Notes under the pieces: generated by a model | What the model saw: only the letters and a program-made list of their open reading frames with translations | Databases searched by the model: none | Told to the model about the DNA's origin: nothing | Made by a program: the position numbers and the translations under genes | Source of the DNA: JADFUS01 sp964368765 | GTDB lineage: Bacteria; Bacteroidota; Bacteroidia; Bacteroidales; Rikenellaceae | Direction of reading: 5' to 3' | Length of the DNA stretch: 7,073 bases | NCBI GenBank assembly: GCA_964368765.1 | Contig: CAYJCU010000096.1 | Location: forward strand, 1-7,073 | In this document: piece after piece, positions 5,698-7,073 of the stretch | Layout of the letters: every line of letters begins with the position of its first letter | How positions within the stretch are numbered: position 1 is the first letter of the stretch

Positions 5698-6993
5698 ATG
5701 AAACCACGTGTTTTAATGTTTGGCTGGGAGTTTCCTCCGCATATTGCTGGAGGATTGGGCACAGCCTGCTTAGGAATAACTAAGGGGCTGGTTCGAAATG
5801 GAGTAGATGTTGTTTTTGTGATGCCAAAGGCCTCAGGCGATGAGGATCAGACAGATTTGCGTATAATTAATGCAAGTGATGTGACTACTACCTATTCAGA
5901 GTTAATAACCTCTGAGTATATTCACAATATCAAAACCTATGGTGTTGGTTCTAATTTAGTTCCTTACCTAGGGCCTGAGATGTTTGAGTATGAGGTTAAT
6001 AAAGAGTTACGTGAACAATCTGAAGAGAGAACCGAATCATCTGAGAAGAGGTATCGTTTTTCTGGTACTTATGGTGCTAACCTAATGGAAGAGGTGGCAA
6101 GATATGCTATGGTTGCTGCCGAGATAGCTAGTTCAGAAGAGTTTGATGTTATTCATGCTCATGACTGGCTAACCTATGCGGCAGGTATAGAGGCTAAGAG
6201 GGTCTCAGGTAAACCGCTAGTTGTGCATGTTCATGCTACGGAGTATGATCGCTCTGCTGAGAATAAGAATACATTAGTTCTTAATCTAGAGCGTGAGGGT
6301 ATGATGGCGGCCGATAAGGTGGTTACGGTAAGTAATCTAACTCGTGATATAGTTATTAATAAGTATGGTATATCGCCTGATAAGGTGGTTACTGTGCATA
6401 ATGCAGTAGATTTCAAGGCCGATGTTATGGCTAAAGAGAGTAAAGGTTTAAAAGATAAGGTTGTTACCTTTTTGGGGCGTATAACATTCCAAAAGGGGCC
6501 CGAATACTTTATTGAGGCTGCAAGAAAGGTGCTTGATCACTATCCTAACGTCCATTTTGTTATGGCTGGCAGTGGCGATTTGATGGCTAACTCTGTTAAG
6601 AGGGTTGCCGAGCTTAAGATGGGTACTAATTTCCATTTTACAGGTTTCTTGCGAGGCGATGATGTGCAGAAGATGTTTCTACAAAGTGATGTCTATGTTA
6701 TGCCATCTATCTCAGAGCCTTTTGGTATTTCGCCGTTAGAGGCTATACGTTCGGGAGTTCCAACAATAATATCAAAACAATCTGGTGTGGCAGAGGTAAT
6801 AGATCACGCTATAAAGGTTGATTTCTGGGATGTTGATGCCCTTGCTGATTCAATTTATGCCCTTATTAACTATCCAACGCTGAGTGATATGTTAGGTAGT
6901 TTGAGTTACGAAGAGGTTAATACCCTTAAATGGGATAAACCTACAGCGAAGTTAAAAGATTTGTATGTAGCAATGATTAATAGTGCTAACTAA
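5698..6993 (+). CDS. GT4-family glycogen synthase-like glucosyltransferase
   Basis: Likely adds glucose from a nucleotide sugar (ADP- or UDP-glucose, not decidable here) to the non-reducing end of alpha-1,4-glucan. It has a two-Rossmann-domain GT-B fold. The N domain carries FGWEFPPHIAGGLGTA (8-23, acceptor/donor glycine loop) and VIHAHDW (151-157). The C domain carries FLGRITFQKGPEY (258-270), VMAGSGD (288-294) and SEPFGISPLE (339-348), whose E340 and E348 form the EX7E pair of retaining GT-B enzymes. At 431 aa it is shorter than classical GT5 GlgA (about 480 aa) and resembles the GT4 proteins that accompany debranching and GH57 genes in Bacteroidetes. ATG 5698 is preferred because homologues begin with MKxxVLMFGWEFPPH; ATG 5656 in the same frame would add 14 residues unlike the fold. 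Neither start has an accessible Shine-Dalgarno. It is third in the apparent operon, 67 nt after the debranching stop. Confidence 0.88.
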   Translation: MKPRVLMFGWEFPPHIAGGLGTACLGITKGLVRNGVDVVFVMPKASGDEDQTDLRIINASDVTTTYSELITSEYIHNIKTYGVGSNLVPYLGPEMFEYEVNKELREQSEERTESSEKRYRFSGTYGANLMEEVARYAMVAAEIASSEEFDVIHAHDWLTYAAGIEAKRVSGKPLVVHVHATEYDRSAENKNTLVLNLEREGMMAADKVVTVSNLTRDIVINKYGISPDKVVTVHNAVDFKADVMAKESKGLKDKVVTFLGRITFQKGPEYFIEAARKVLDHYPNVHFVMAGSGDLMANSVKRVAELKMGTNFHFTGFLRGDDVQKMFLQSDVYVMPSISEPFGISPLEAIRSGVPTIISKQSGVAEVIDHAIKVDFWDVDALADSIYALINYPTLSDMLGSLSYEEVNTLKWDKPTAKLKDLYVAMINSAN

Positions 6994-7073
6994 TAAATAA
7001 AAAAGTAGTGTACTGCGCTCCTGAGGATTGAATTTATGCACGTCATATCTACCCTAAAACCCACCATATAAAG
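6994..7073. other. Downstream non-coding tail of the window
   Basis: Only an 11-codon plus-strand frame (7036-7071) and a minus-strand frame open to the window edge (stop at 6990-6992) are present, neither resembling a known protein. No intrinsic terminator is seen after the glycosyltransferase. In related genomes a GH57 amylase gene often follows; whether it lies past the edge is unknown. Confidence 0.6.

Noticed and set aside
6990..7073. Minus-strand frame open from the window edge to a stop at 6990-6992, possibly the end of a convergent gene
   Set aside because: Only about 27 codons are visible, with no recognisable motif; the whole upstream part is outside the window, so it cannot be told from chance.

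Overview
The window looks like chromosomal DNA from an AT-rich member of the Bacteroidetes, probably Bacteroidales. Three things suggest this: the proteins resemble Bacteroides/Prevotella-type families; two divergent promoters carry the phylum-specific -7 element TAnnTTTG with a -33 TTG/TTTG about 20 bp upstream; and several starts lack a well-placed Shine-Dalgarno. The genus cannot be fixed from the sequence alone.

Layout: a minus-strand class I mannose-6-phosphate isomerase (manA, 122-1108) is divided by a 340-bp divergent regulatory region from a plus-strand glycogen cluster. That cluster holds a eukaryotic-type GH13 glycogen branching enzyme (1449-3428), a short GH133-type debranching enzyme / amylo-alpha-1,6-glucosidase (3684-5630) and a GT4-type glycogen synthase-like glycosyltransferase (5698-6993; a start at 5656 is also open). 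Together they would extend alpha-1,4-glucan, add alpha-1,6 branches and trim them. No nucleotide-sugar pyrophosphorylase, phosphorylase or GH57 amylase is in view. ManA links mannose-6-phosphate to fructose-6-phosphate but is not physically part of the cluster.

The most unusual feature lies between the branching and debranching genes. A non-coding element of about 230 bp (3429-3658) has near-perfect 17-bp terminal inverted repeats and is bordered on both sides by TAAATAA. Its interior contains several perfect hairpins. Removing the element and one TAAATAA leaves a normal tight operon junction: stop codon, 18 nt with AAAGGAGA, then ATG. It therefore looks like a MITE-like non-autonomous insertion, or another mobile intergenic repeat, that landed exactly at the stop codon and became a structured spacer in the operon mRNA.

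Smaller points: a 23-bp dyad overlaps the -33 box of the manA promoter; two successive hairpins sit in the leader of the glycosyltransferase gene; and the last 80 bp hold no recognisable gene.
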